The notes under the pieces were generated by a model. That model was not told the DNA's origin, ran no database searches, and saw nothing but the letters and a program-made list of their open reading frames with translations. DNA of 64,000 bases from Acidobacteriota bacterium. Lineage in GTDB: Bacteria > Pseudomonadota > Alphaproteobacteria > Caulobacterales > Hyphomonadaceae. Shown here piece after piece: positions 17,298 through 24,705 of the stretch (positions within the stretch are counted from its first letter, which is position 1; the number at the start of each line of letters is the position of its first letter). A program made the translations under genes and the position numbers. The DNA lies in NCBI GenBank assembly GCA_016712445.1, contig JADJRB010000002.1:496001-560000 (forward strand), read 5' to 3'.

Positions 17298-18043
17298 TCG
17301 CAGCGCCGCACGAGGCTGACGACGAAGTCGGCGTGGTTCGCCGTCCAGTAAGAATACGTCCGGTCAAACGCCCGCATGGTACCTGTCCCCGGTGCGAACA
17401 GTATCTCGGCCGGCGTCAGGACCCGGTGGGCATCCGCCGCAAAGCCTTGCTGCGTGGATTTCAAGGCAGCTTCCTTCAGCGTCCACATCCGGAAGAATGC
17501 CGGCAGCGGATCGCCGAGCGCCGAAAGCGCCGCTTCAATTTGTTCCCGCTCAGCGTCGGCGCAGGTCATGGACAGCATTGCCCGCCAGTCCAGCTTCCGC
17601 ACTCGCTCGATATCGACGCCGATGGCTGCAGGCGCCGGTTCCAGTGCCACCACCGTGATGGAATCCTTGTTCGAGAGCGATACGCACCAGCCTGCGGGCG
17701 CATCGAGAACCGGCGCTCCATCTTCAAGTGCCGAGAACCTGATTTCCTCGCGCGGCCTGCCGGTCATTTCGCCCACAAGCTGGCGCCGTACGGTCAACGA
17801 ACCTCGCAAGTTCTCGCGCCGCACGTCGGATTTCAGCCGCTCGACCCTTTGCGACTCGGCGGCGGTCAGCTCCGCCGCATCCCCGCCTGCCCAGCACGCA
17901 AGTCTGCAAGCCGGATAGCCGGTCCAGCCTGCGGAGGCGAAGGGGTCAATCGAGGAAGCTTGCACCGATTCAGTGTGGTCTGTTCCGTGCCATCGCTGCA
18001 AGTGCTGGTTCGGCATCAAATGCTTGCACATCACCCCGCTCAT
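17294..18043 (-). CDS. Sfp-type 4'-phosphopantetheinyl transferase (PfaE role)
   Basis: Sfp-family enzyme of 249 aa that transfers phosphopantetheine from CoA to carrier-protein serines. The diagnostic motifs are present: GVDIE (Mg2+/CoA site) and, further on, WTLKEAALK (WxxKEA signature), with LSNKDSITVVAL upstream. It is convergent with the pfaC-like gene and shares CTAG as both stop codons, so it is the natural activator of the two ACPs, equivalent to PfaE. ATG at 18043, preceded by GAGGCG, was chosen; a TTG at 18091 or an ATG at 18016 are alternatives. A perfect 8-bp inverted repeat lies across the chosen leader. Confidence 0.9.
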   Translation of the reverse strand: MSGVMCKHLMPNQHLQRWHGTDHTESVQASSIDPFASAGWTGYPACRLACWAGGDAAELTAAESQRVERLKSDVRRENLRGSLTVRRQLVGEMTGRPREEIRFSALEDGAPVLDAPAGWCVSLSNKDSITVVALEPAPAAIGVDIERVRKLDWRAMLSMTCADAEREQIEAALSALGDPLPAFFRMWTLKEAALKSTQQGFAADAHRVLTPAEILFAPGTGTMRAFDRTYSYWTANHADFVVSLVRRCD

Positions 18044-18070
18044 CAATACTCGCCTCACGGGAGAGTATTG
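18044..18070. repeat. Inverted repeat at PPTase leader
   Basis: CAATACTC (18044-18051) and GAGTATTG (18063-18070) form a perfect 8-bp inverted repeat with an 11-bp spacer, directly next to the PPTase start codon. It could be an operator or a hairpin affecting initiation. The rest of the 320-bp divergent region up to 18364 holds no gene and no canonical promoter I could pick with confidence. Confidence 0.5.
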
Positions 18071-18364
18071 CTTGGCATTACACGCGATCAACCTTCCGAG
18101 GGATCATTTGTTCTGCGCTGCTCTCGCGATCTGGAGGTCACGCGACGGTCTGGTCGCAACCCGCGATTCGACGCAGAAATCGCCCGGATTCGCGCTTGGG
18201 GAGAGCTTTGCCCGAGCCCAAAGGCCACACAGGCGGGCAATCTCGCATGTTCGGGTGTTGGCGGTCCGCGAAGTATTGCTGAGCCTGTTCTATTATGGCT
18301 TTACTTCACGGGGGATGGGGTCGCTTTGCGCGGCGGCGCGCCATCGCCCCGAAGGATTAGTCGC

Positions 18365-19543
18365 ATGAGCCTCGACCCCGGCACGGCCACGCGAACGGTC
18401 ACGCAGCGCGTGCGCCGTTATCGCCGCGCCACGGGCGATGGCCTGCCCTTCATCCCGTATGGCTTGCTGCCTCTGGCCGGTCTCGTGTTGCTTACCTTCA
18501 TTGCATGGACCAGCTTCGCGCAGCACAGCATCGAGCGCGTGGTGCGCGAGACCGCTGAGCTCGCCATCACCGATACAGGTGCCGACTGGGCGCGCGTTCA
18601 TGTCTCCGGACAATGGGTCACCGTGCTCGGAACCCCCGAGACACCGGAAGCCGGTGAGCGCCTCATCAATGCCATCCGCACGGCGCGCGCGCCTACCTGG
18701 CTGGGCCTCGCCCGGCCGGTGACGCGCGTGCGCGGCGACTTCGGCGGCACCAGTTTCGGACCGAATTTCGCGAGCAGCGCGGTGCCCGCCCTTTCAGGCG
18801 ATAAACAGCAGCCCGAATTCCTGTTCCGGCTCTCCGGCGCGCGGATGACGCTCGACGGCCGCGTGCCGGACATCGCCACGCGGGACGCCATCGTCGCCGC
18901 TGCAAATGCCAGCCGGCCTGTGCGCATCCAGGAAGTGAAGAGCAATCTTGAGACGCTGGGCACGCCGGCGCCAGAAGGCTTTCGTGAAGCTGCGCTGCGG
19001 GGCGTCGAAGCCCTGAAATTCTGCGACACGGGCACGGCCAGCTTTACGGCGCTGCATTTTGACCTTCGCTGCGAGTTGCCTGAAAGCGAAGCCGAGCAGG
19101 TCCGCACGCTCGCGTCAGCGCCGCTGGCATATGGGTCCGTTGGCGAAATCCAGATCCTGCCGACAGAGGTTGTGGAGAGCTGCGAACAGGAACTGACCCG
19201 CCTGCTCGAAGCGTCGCGTATAGAGTTCGCGCCGGGCAGCGACACGATCGCCAGCTCCAAGGCGGCATTGCTTGACCTGACCGCGCGCGCCGCCGCGGAC
19301 TGTCCCGGCACGCTGCGGGTTGAGGGGCACACGGACAATACAGGCAGCGCCGCAATCAACGAGAACCTGAGCCTGCGCCGGGCAGAAGCCGTTCGGGCCG
19401 CCCTGATCCAGCGCGGCGTAGCGCCGGCCCGCCTGATCGCTGCCGGCTATGGCCCTGCCCGCCCGATTGGAGACAACGCCACCGAAGAAGGCCGCGCCCT
19501 CAATCGCCGCATCGAAATCCGCATCGTGAGGCCCGACGAATGA
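18365..19543 (+). CDS. OmpA-family protein with BON-like region
   Basis: Envelope protein of 392 aa. A short basic N-terminus is followed by one hydrophobic segment (about residues 29-51) anchoring it in the inner membrane. A BON-like alpha/beta region (about 60-240, for example LAITDTGADWARVHVSGQWVTVLG) comes next. The C-terminal OmpA/MotB-type peptidoglycan-binding domain covers about 275-390, with IEFAPGSDTI, VEGHTDNTGS and the closing NRRIEIRIV. The layout resembles anchored BON-OmpA proteins such as mycobacterial ArfA. It probably links the inner membrane or periplasm to peptidoglycan. The next gene follows after 52 bp in the same direction and may be co-transcribed. Confidence 0.85.
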   Translation: MSLDPGTATRTVTQRVRRYRRATGDGLPFIPYGLLPLAGLVLLTFIAWTSFAQHSIERVVRETAELAITDTGADWARVHVSGQWVTVLGTPETPEAGERLINAIRTARAPTWLGLARPVTRVRGDFGGTSFGPNFASSAVPALSGDKQQPEFLFRLSGARMTLDGRVPDIATRDAIVAAANASRPVRIQEVKSNLETLGTPAPEGFREAALRGVEALKFCDTGTASFTALHFDLRCELPESEAEQVRTLASAPLAYGSVGEIQILPTEVVESCEQELTRLLEASRIEFAPGSDTIASSKAALLDLTARAAADCPGTLRVEGHTDNTGSAAINENLSLRRAEAVRAALIQRGVAPARLIAAGYGPARPIGDNATEEGRALNRRIEIRIVRPDE

Positions 19544-19595
19544 TCTGCGCCAAACGCCGCCCTGCCCTCACACCTTACACTGCCGGAGCCTGACC

Positions 19596-21248
19596 ATGTG
19601 GTTTCTCCTCTTCAAGCTGTTCTTCTGGCTCGTGCTCGCGGCCCTGCTGGGCGCAGCCGTCGCCTGGTGGTGGATGCGGCGCCAGTTCGTGGATGTCACG
19701 GAGGCGCATTCCGAGCTGACGAAGCAGGTCGATGCGTTTCTTGCACAGGGAAAGGCCATAACGCGCGATGATGTCGAGCGCGCGGTCTCGTCGGCGCTCG
19801 CCGTATACCGCCCGCCCCAACCGGACTTCGTGCCGCTCAACCAGAAGCTTGCAGACTTGCAGCATTCCGTCTCCACACCCGGCAAGGAGGTGGTCGAACT
19901 GCACGCGCGCCTCGGCGGCGTCGAGCAATCGGTTTCCGCCATCTCGGCTGCGCTTGCCTCGATGCGTACAGTGCACCTCGAAGCCATCGACCAGCACTTG
20001 CGCGGTGTCTCTGCGCGGATCGACAACCTGCGCATGCCGGACATCGACGGCGTCAATTCGCGCATCGCAGCCCTTGCCACCCACGTCACCGAATCGAAGG
20101 CGCCGGATCACTACGCCGGCATAGAGCCGCGTCTGGCCCAGCTGGAAAAGCGTATCGCTGACATCCGCTTTCCGGAAACGGATCTCGGCCCGGTGCACAG
20201 CGGCCTCGCCGCGCTCCAGCTGGCGGTCGAGAACCTCGAGATCCCCGAGCCGAACTTGTCTCCGTTGCAGCTGGATCTGCTCGAAGTGCAGCAAGGCATT
20301 GCCGACCTCTCGGCCGCCACGAAGTCTCGCGAGCCTGATCTTGAGGTCGTTCTGCAACGTGTCTCGGCACTCGAGACGGCGGTTCGCGACGTGCAGATTC
20401 CGGAGCCGGACCTTGATCCGATTCTCGCACGGATTGCCGGACTCGAAAGTCGCCTGGCAGCGGTGCCAACGTCGGACTCGCTGTTCGGCACGCTCGCCGG
20501 CATTGAAAGCGATCTTGACGTGATCTCCCGCCGTCCGGTCGACCTCGAGCCGGTCTACAGCCAGCTCGGCGCACTCGATGCCTCGCTCGCTTCGATCCGC
20601 ACAGAACTGCGCGGCCAGGGCCGTATGGAATCGCTCGACCGGCGCCTCGCCGCGCTTCAAGACGCCGTACTGAACCTTCCGCAGCCGGATTATACGCGGA
20701 TCGACCTGGCCCTGCGTTCGATCGAGTCGACCTTCGATCTCGGCGCGCTGGAAGATCGCCTCACCGCGATCGAATACGGCCTGTCTGCTGTTCACCACAT
20801 GCTGCGCGCGCGCAGTGACACGCCGCGCGCGGAGACCGAAGTGCGCGTGCGCACCGAAACACCGCAGCCTGTGTTCGAGCCCCGCCCTGTACCGCGCCCG
20901 ATCCGCCCTGCCCCGCCGCCGCCAGAGCCGCGCCCGGTCCGCCGCCTCGAAGCGATACAGTCCGCGCGGCGCGAGGGCGACGAGGCGAACCTTCTCACCC
21001 ACGCCGCCTTCGGCCGCGGCGACGACCTTGAAGAGATCGTTGGCGTTGGCCCCATGCTGGCCGAATTGCTGCACGAAGTCGGCGTCTACTATTTCTGGCA
21101 GATGGCGGAGTGGACCGACGAGGAAGTCGACTATGTCGACGGCAAGTTGCTGCACTTCAAAGGCCGCATCCTTCGCGACAACTGGGTGCGCCAGGCACGC
21201 GAGCTTGCAGCCTTGCCCACCTCCGCCCGCCGGCCCGAAGCCGACTGA
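19596..21248 (+). CDS. Membrane-anchored protein with Pro-initiated helical repeats and C-terminal HHH domain
   Basis: 550 aa, not assignable to a named function. An N-terminal transmembrane helix (about residues 1-25, ending WWWMRRQF) is followed by a long, helix-rich middle part. About eight repeat starts of the form (I/F/L)PEPDL-x-P open units of roughly 22-24 residues, e.g. RFPETDLGP, EIPEPNLSP, QIPEPDLDP, NLPQPDYTR, each followed by an amphipathic L-x-x-L-E-x-x helix. A Pro-rich hinge (about 425-450) leads to a C-terminal helix-hairpin-helix domain with IVGVGPMLAELLHEVGVYYF and VDGKLLHFKGRI. This HHH type is known as a tail on alphaproteobacterial NuoE- and L21-like proteins. A ribosome binding site (GGAG) precedes ATG 19596. 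The role is unknown; a structural envelope role fits the upstream OmpA gene. Confidence 0.75.
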   Translation: MWFLLFKLFFWLVLAALLGAAVAWWWMRRQFVDVTEAHSELTKQVDAFLAQGKAITRDDVERAVSSALAVYRPPQPDFVPLNQKLADLQHSVSTPGKEVVELHARLGGVEQSVSAISAALASMRTVHLEAIDQHLRGVSARIDNLRMPDIDGVNSRIAALATHVTESKAPDHYAGIEPRLAQLEKRIADIRFPETDLGPVHSGLAALQLAVENLEIPEPNLSPLQLDLLEVQQGIADLSAATKSREPDLEVVLQRVSALETAVRDVQIPEPDLDPILARIAGLESRLAAVPTSDSLFGTLAGIESDLDVISRRPVDLEPVYSQLGALDASLASIRTELRGQGRMESLDRRLAALQDAVLNLPQPDYTRIDLALRSIESTFDLGALEDRLTAIEYGLSAVHHMLRARSDTPRAETEVRVRTETPQPVFEPRPVPRPIRPAPPPPEPRPVRRLEAIQSARREGDEANLLTHAAFGRGDDLEEIVGVGPMLAELLHEVGVYYFWQMAEWTDEEVDYVDGKLLHFKGRILRDNWVRQARELAALPTSARRPEAD

Positions 21249-21325
21249 AGCTGCCGCCGCGATAAGTCTTGGCAAGGCGGCCCTCGCAGGCCACACCCTT
21301 GCGGACAGTCAGGGAGGAAGCAGAC

Positions 21326-22525
21326 ATGCTCGAAGGCATCAAGGTCGTCGAATACGCGACGTACATGGCGGCGCCCGGCGCTGGCTGCATCCTGCGCGAC
21401 TGGGGCGCGGACGTGACCAAGATCGAACCGCCGGGCGGTGATCCCATCCGGCTGTTCTTCCGCACCATCGGCACAGACATCCAGGACAACCCGGTCTTCG
21501 ATTTCGACAATCGCGGCAAGCGCTCGGTCGTCATCAACACAGCAAAGCCGGAAGGCCAGGCACTGATCCGCGAGATGGTGAAGGACGCCGACGTGTTCCT
21601 CACCAACGTGCGTCCCGGCGGCCTCACACGCTCCGGCCTCGACTATGAATCCCTGAAAGCGCTGAACCCCAAGCTCGTCTACTGCTCGCTGACTGGCTAC
21701 GGCCTTGAGGGTGAAGACGCGGACCGGCCCGGCTTTGATATCGCAAGCTTCTGGAGCCGCACCGGCGTCGCAAGCCTGACCATTCCGAAAGGCGGAGAAC
21801 CTTTCCCGCTGCGTACAGCGTTCGGAGACCACACGACGTCCATTGCCGCCGCCGCAGGCATCTGCGCGGCGCTCGTCGAAGCCGGGCGGACCGGCAAAGG
21901 CCGGCTCGTGGAATCGTCGCTGTTCAGAACCGGCCTCTACACAATGGGCTCGGATCTCGCGATCCAGCTCTTCTTCGGCCGGGTTGCCTCGACCAAGGGG
22001 CGCGGCGAGCAGAACGTGCCGATTTCCAATTTCTTCCAGACGAAGGACGACAAGTGGTTCTGTATCGTCGCACGTCAGGGCGAAACGGACTGGGCGCCGC
22101 TCTGCCGCGTGATCGGCCGCGAAGACCTTGCCGCCGATCCTCGCTTCAACAATGCCAAAGGCCGGCGCGCCAACAATGCTGAAGTCGTGTCGATCCTGGA
22201 TGCCGGGTTCGGTGCTTACAACATGGCGGACCTTGCAGCCCGCCTCGATGCGGAATCGATCGCCTGGGCACCTGTCCAGACCCTCGCAGATGTTGCGAAA
22301 GACCCGCAAGCCTTCGCGGCGGGCGCAATCGTGCAGACACCGAGCGCCAAGGGTGACGGCTCTACCTACGCCTCGCCCGCCTCGCCCGTGCGTTTTCCGG
22401 GCGCGGATGATGGCCCGAAAGGTCCCTCTCCCACGCCAGGCCAGCATACGGCGGAAGTGCTGGCATCGCTCGGGCGCAGCGAGGCGGACATCAAGGCGTT
22501 GTTCGAGGCCGGCATCGTCGCCTGA
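21326..22525 (+). CDS. CaiB/BaiF family III CoA transferase
   Basis: Class III CoA-transferase of 399 aa, the usual family length, moving CoA between carboxylic acids. Recognisable segments: LEGIKVVEYATYMAAPGAGCILRDW(G)AD at the N-terminus, KIEPPGGDP, FDFDNRGKRSV, the region VFLTNVRPGG, and SAVxH-type motif replacement FGDHTTSIAAAAGICAAL. The catalytic Asp region is GRPGFDIASFW-like (RPGFDIASF at about residue 135). The start at 21326 has AGGGAGG 7-10 bp upstream. The acyl substrate is not predictable. Other fatty-acyl-CoA genes are nearby (enoyl-CoA hydratase, acyl-CoA ligase, acyl-CoA dehydrogenase). Confidence 0.9.
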   Translation: MLEGIKVVEYATYMAAPGAGCILRDWGADVTKIEPPGGDPIRLFFRTIGTDIQDNPVFDFDNRGKRSVVINTAKPEGQALIREMVKDADVFLTNVRPGGLTRSGLDYESLKALNPKLVYCSLTGYGLEGEDADRPGFDIASFWSRTGVASLTIPKGGEPFPLRTAFGDHTTSIAAAAGICAALVEAGRTGKGRLVESSLFRTGLYTMGSDLAIQLFFGRVASTKGRGEQNVPISNFFQTKDDKWFCIVARQGETDWAPLCRVIGREDLAADPRFNNAKGRRANNAEVVSILDAGFGAYNMADLAARLDAESIAWAPVQTLADVAKDPQAFAAGAIVQTPSAKGDGSTYASPASPVRFPGADDGPKGPSPTPGQHTAEVLASLGRSEADIKALFEAGIVA

Positions 22526-22639
22526 AGCCGCGAGCAGGTTGCACAAGCGCGGCCCTATCCACCGGTCAGCGCCCGGCGCCACCGCGATTTTCGTGACTTT
22601 ATTCCGGCTGGCTCTGCGGCGGGGTTAGAGTGCTCGCTG

Positions 22640-22858
22640 AAGCCCGGGTTCAAAGGAGGTGATCCAGACCGCCCGGGCGGGTCCAGCAGGTGCTCCGCGA
22701 GAGTTGCCTGCTCAGCAAGCGGATGGGTCGGGTTCCCAGTGCACGGGGCGCCAGACATTCCATTCCACCGATACGCAAGTCCTCAGCCTGTGGGCCCGAA
22801 GCCCATCCGCAGGACCGAAACGCCAGCAAAACCGGAAGGGCCCGCCCTCTCCGGCTTT
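22640..22858. ncRNA. Candidate structured noncoding RNA
   Basis: This gene-free block between two convergent genes folds strongly by inspection. GCGGATGGG-TCGGG-CCCA (22719-22738, with a TT bulge) pairs with TGGG-CCCGA-CCCATCCGC (22791-22810, with an AG bulge), 18 bp in all. It is enclosed by GGTCC (22680-22684) with GGACC (22812-22816). A side hairpin pairs AGCAGG (22685-22690) with CCTGCT (22707-22712). A further hairpin pairs GCCCGGG (22642-22648) with CCCGGGC (22672-22678); its loop carries a 16-nt complement of the 16S rRNA 3' end. A terminator-like hairpin with TTTT closes the plus-strand end. Strand and family are undetermined. A roughly 200-nt plus-strand RNA of 6S-like size is one option; a minus-strand RNA exposing an anti-Shine-Dalgarno loop is the other. 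Confidence 0.5.
22828..22858 (-). terminator. Bidirectional intrinsic terminator
   Basis: CCGGAAGGG (22832-22840) and CCCTCTCCGG (22845-22854) form a GC-rich stem with one bulged base and a 4-nt loop, flanked by AAAA and TTTT. It can end the enoyl-CoA hydratase transcript on the minus strand, and also any plus-strand transcript coming from 22.6 kb. Confidence 0.75.
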
Positions 22859-22868
22859 TCGCGCACGC

Positions 22869-23666
22869 TTATTTGCCTTTGAAAACCGGCGCCCGTTTCT
22901 CGAGGATCGCATTGACGCCTTCGGCGTGGTCTTCGGTTTCGTGCATGAGGGCCTGCGCCGCCGCCGACATTTCCATGATCGTATCATACGACGCGTTCGT
23001 GCCGTGGCGCATCAGCGTCTTGGCGAGACGCAGCGCCTGTGGCGGCTGCTGGGCAATCTTGGTTGCGAGCGCCAGGGCGGTATCCAACAGCTCGGCTGCC
23101 GGCACGACCTTGCTGACGAGGCCCCACTCTGCCGCCGTCTTGGCGTCGATCACGTCACCGGTGAACAGGAGTTCCGCCGCACGCGAAGAACCGATCAGCC
23201 GGGGCAAAAGCCAGGCGCCACCATCGCCGGGGATGAGGCCGAGCTTCAAAAAGGTGACACCCATCTTTGCCGTGTCGGCCGCAATGCGGATATCCGCCAT
23301 GCAGGCCACGTCGCAGCCGAGGCCGATCGCCGGTCCGTTGATCGCGGAGATCAGCGGCACTTCCAGATTATACAGGGCCCGCACGATCATGTGGATGTTG
23401 CGGCGATACCCTTCGCGGATGTCAGCCGGGCTGCCGCCGAAAGCGCCGTTGCGCTCTTTCATGGCTTTCACGTCACCGCCTGCAGAAAACGCGCGGCCGG
23501 CGCCGGTCAGCACCGCGCAGCGAATTGAAGGATCGGCGGCCACTTCGGCGCAAACCGCAGTGACGGCGGGGCCATCGCCTTCCTGTCCGAGCGCATTCAT
23601 CATGTCCGGACGATTCAGCGTCATCAGGGCAACGGGCCCGCGTTTCTCGAGCAGCAGGATGGACAT
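22869..23666 (-). CDS. Enoyl-CoA hydratase/isomerase (crotonase) family protein
   Basis: Crotonase-fold enzyme of 265 aa, likely acting on acyl-CoA thioesters in beta-oxidation. Features: VALMTLNRPDMMNALG, the oxyanion-hole motif AFSAGGDVKAM, PLISAINGPAIGLGCDVACMADIRIA, and GLIPGDGGAWLLPRLIG. The last has Asp where hydratases usually carry a small residue or Glu context, so hydratase versus isomerase activity is open. The C-terminal FKGK tail is typical. ATG 23666 has GGAGA upstream; longer forms reaching 23804 have no conserved sequence. A bidirectional terminator follows the stop. The TIGR03084-like gene lies upstream in the same direction with a 14-bp gap, so the pair is probably one transcript. 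Confidence 0.9.
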   Translation of the reverse strand: MSILLLEKRGPVALMTLNRPDMMNALGQEGDGPAVTAVCAEVAADPSIRCAVLTGAGRAFSAGGDVKAMKERNGAFGGSPADIREGYRRNIHMIVRALYNLEVPLISAINGPAIGLGCDVACMADIRIAADTAKMGVTFLKLGLIPGDGGAWLLPRLIGSSRAAELLFTGDVIDAKTAAEWGLVSKVVPAAELLDTALALATKIAQQPPQALRLAKTLMRHGTNASYDTIMEMSAAAQALMHETEDHAEGVNAILEKRAPVFKGK

Positions 23667-23680
23667 GGCCTTGTCTCCGT

Positions 23681-24532
23681 TCAGGGGTCTGTTGTGTCTC
23701 GTAGCGCCCGGGGCTGGCTTGTCCAGCCGGAACAGGCCTGCGCAGCGGTGCGGGTATAACGTGTTCCCGGCGCGGGCGGCGGATTCGGAGCGCCGGCGAA
23801 ACACTGCGCCTTGCTCATCCAGTCCTGTGCCACGGCCCCGGTCACGACGAGCCCGGTGTCGGCCACGTTGCGGGTTTGTGTAACAACCTGGCAGAACTCT
23901 TCCGCCAGCCCCTCGATGCGCTCGGCCTCACTCGCCTCGCCGTGCCGCCACACAGCGCCCGAGGGCGCCGTCAGCACAAGATGTGGCATCGGTCCGGGCG
24001 GCGTTTCGCGCCGCGTAGCATAGGTCCAGCCAAACGTGTTGACGCCGAGCGTGACGATATTGCCGATGCGGTCTTCATTACGCCGCACCACGCCGGCATG
24101 GTCGTATATCTCCTGTCCGTGCGCCCAGGTTTCCATCAGGCGCGCCGTGATCGACGACCGCGCGCTCATGTCCGGGCCCGCCCATTTCAGCCTGGCCTTC
24201 GGGTCAGCGGTCGCAAACAGGTCCGCGGCCTCTTCGGCAAATGCCGCCCATTGGTCCACCAGCTGTTCGGGCGACAGGTCGCCGAACTGTTCGGCTTCAT
24301 AGGCACGCATCGTGATTCCGCGCGCCTGCATCGTCTTCAGGTGATCCACGAGCTTGTCCGGCGCACTCAGCTGGAAGTGAGCCATCCGGTTCCAGAAATG
24401 CAGGTGGCGGATGACGTCCACTGCGGTCCAGCCCTTGAACTGGGTGGGCTCCGTGAATGCACTGGCGGGCAGCGTGCTTACCAGCTTGTGCAGCGCCCGT
24501 GTTTCCTGCCGGAAATCTTCTGCCTGTTGCAT
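23681..24532 (-). CDS. TIGR03084-like DinB-fold metal-binding protein
   Basis: 283 aa, resembling the TIGR03084 branch of the mycothiol-dependent maleylpyruvate isomerase/DinB superfamily. The N-terminal four-helix part has the family pattern WTAVDVIRHLHFWNRMA (metal-binding His candidates), then METWAHGQEIYDHAG carrying the third His of the DinB triad. The C-terminal half (PHLVLTAPSGAVWRHGEAS, GLAEEFCQVVTQTRN) matches the small alpha/beta domain attached in this family. Mycothiol is not made by proteobacteria, so the thiol cofactor or reaction is unknown. ATG 24532 was selected because AGGAGG lies 7-12 bp upstream. It probably forms a transcription unit with the downstream crotonase gene. 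Confidence 0.8.
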   Translation of the reverse strand: MQQAEDFRQETRALHKLVSTLPASAFTEPTQFKGWTAVDVIRHLHFWNRMAHFQLSAPDKLVDHLKTMQARGITMRAYEAEQFGDLSPEQLVDQWAAFAEEAADLFATADPKARLKWAGPDMSARSSITARLMETWAHGQEIYDHAGVVRRNEDRIGNIVTLGVNTFGWTYATRRETPPGPMPHLVLTAPSGAVWRHGEASEAERIEGLAEEFCQVVTQTRNVADTGLVVTGAVAQDWMSKAQCFAGAPNPPPAPGTRYTRTAAQACSGWTSQPRALRDTTDP

Positions 24533-24705
24533 CTGCGGCCTCCTGTTCGGGCCCAAACTCCCAGCCCGCCGCGACGTGTGCAAGCCCTCCCGCAGCGACA
24601 GGCAGCCGGCCACGTCCTGCTGTTTGGATTTGACCACACGCCCGCGTTTGATGTCTTGTTTCGGCATGTTGGCGCTTGGCCGCGCTGATATTGGAAGGTC
24701 TTGCC

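Noticed and set aside
19575..21296. 573-aa open frame on the minus strand opposite the helix-repeat gene
   Set aside because: It is the codon-position shadow of the plus-strand gene (G+C-rich antisense), His/Arg-rich without domains; the plus gene has a transmembrane start, repeats and an HHH domain.
22652..22667. Real 16S rRNA gene or fragment
   Set aside because: Only 16 nt match the 16S end; upstream sequence is unrelated to 16S helix 45, and no other rRNA sequence follows.
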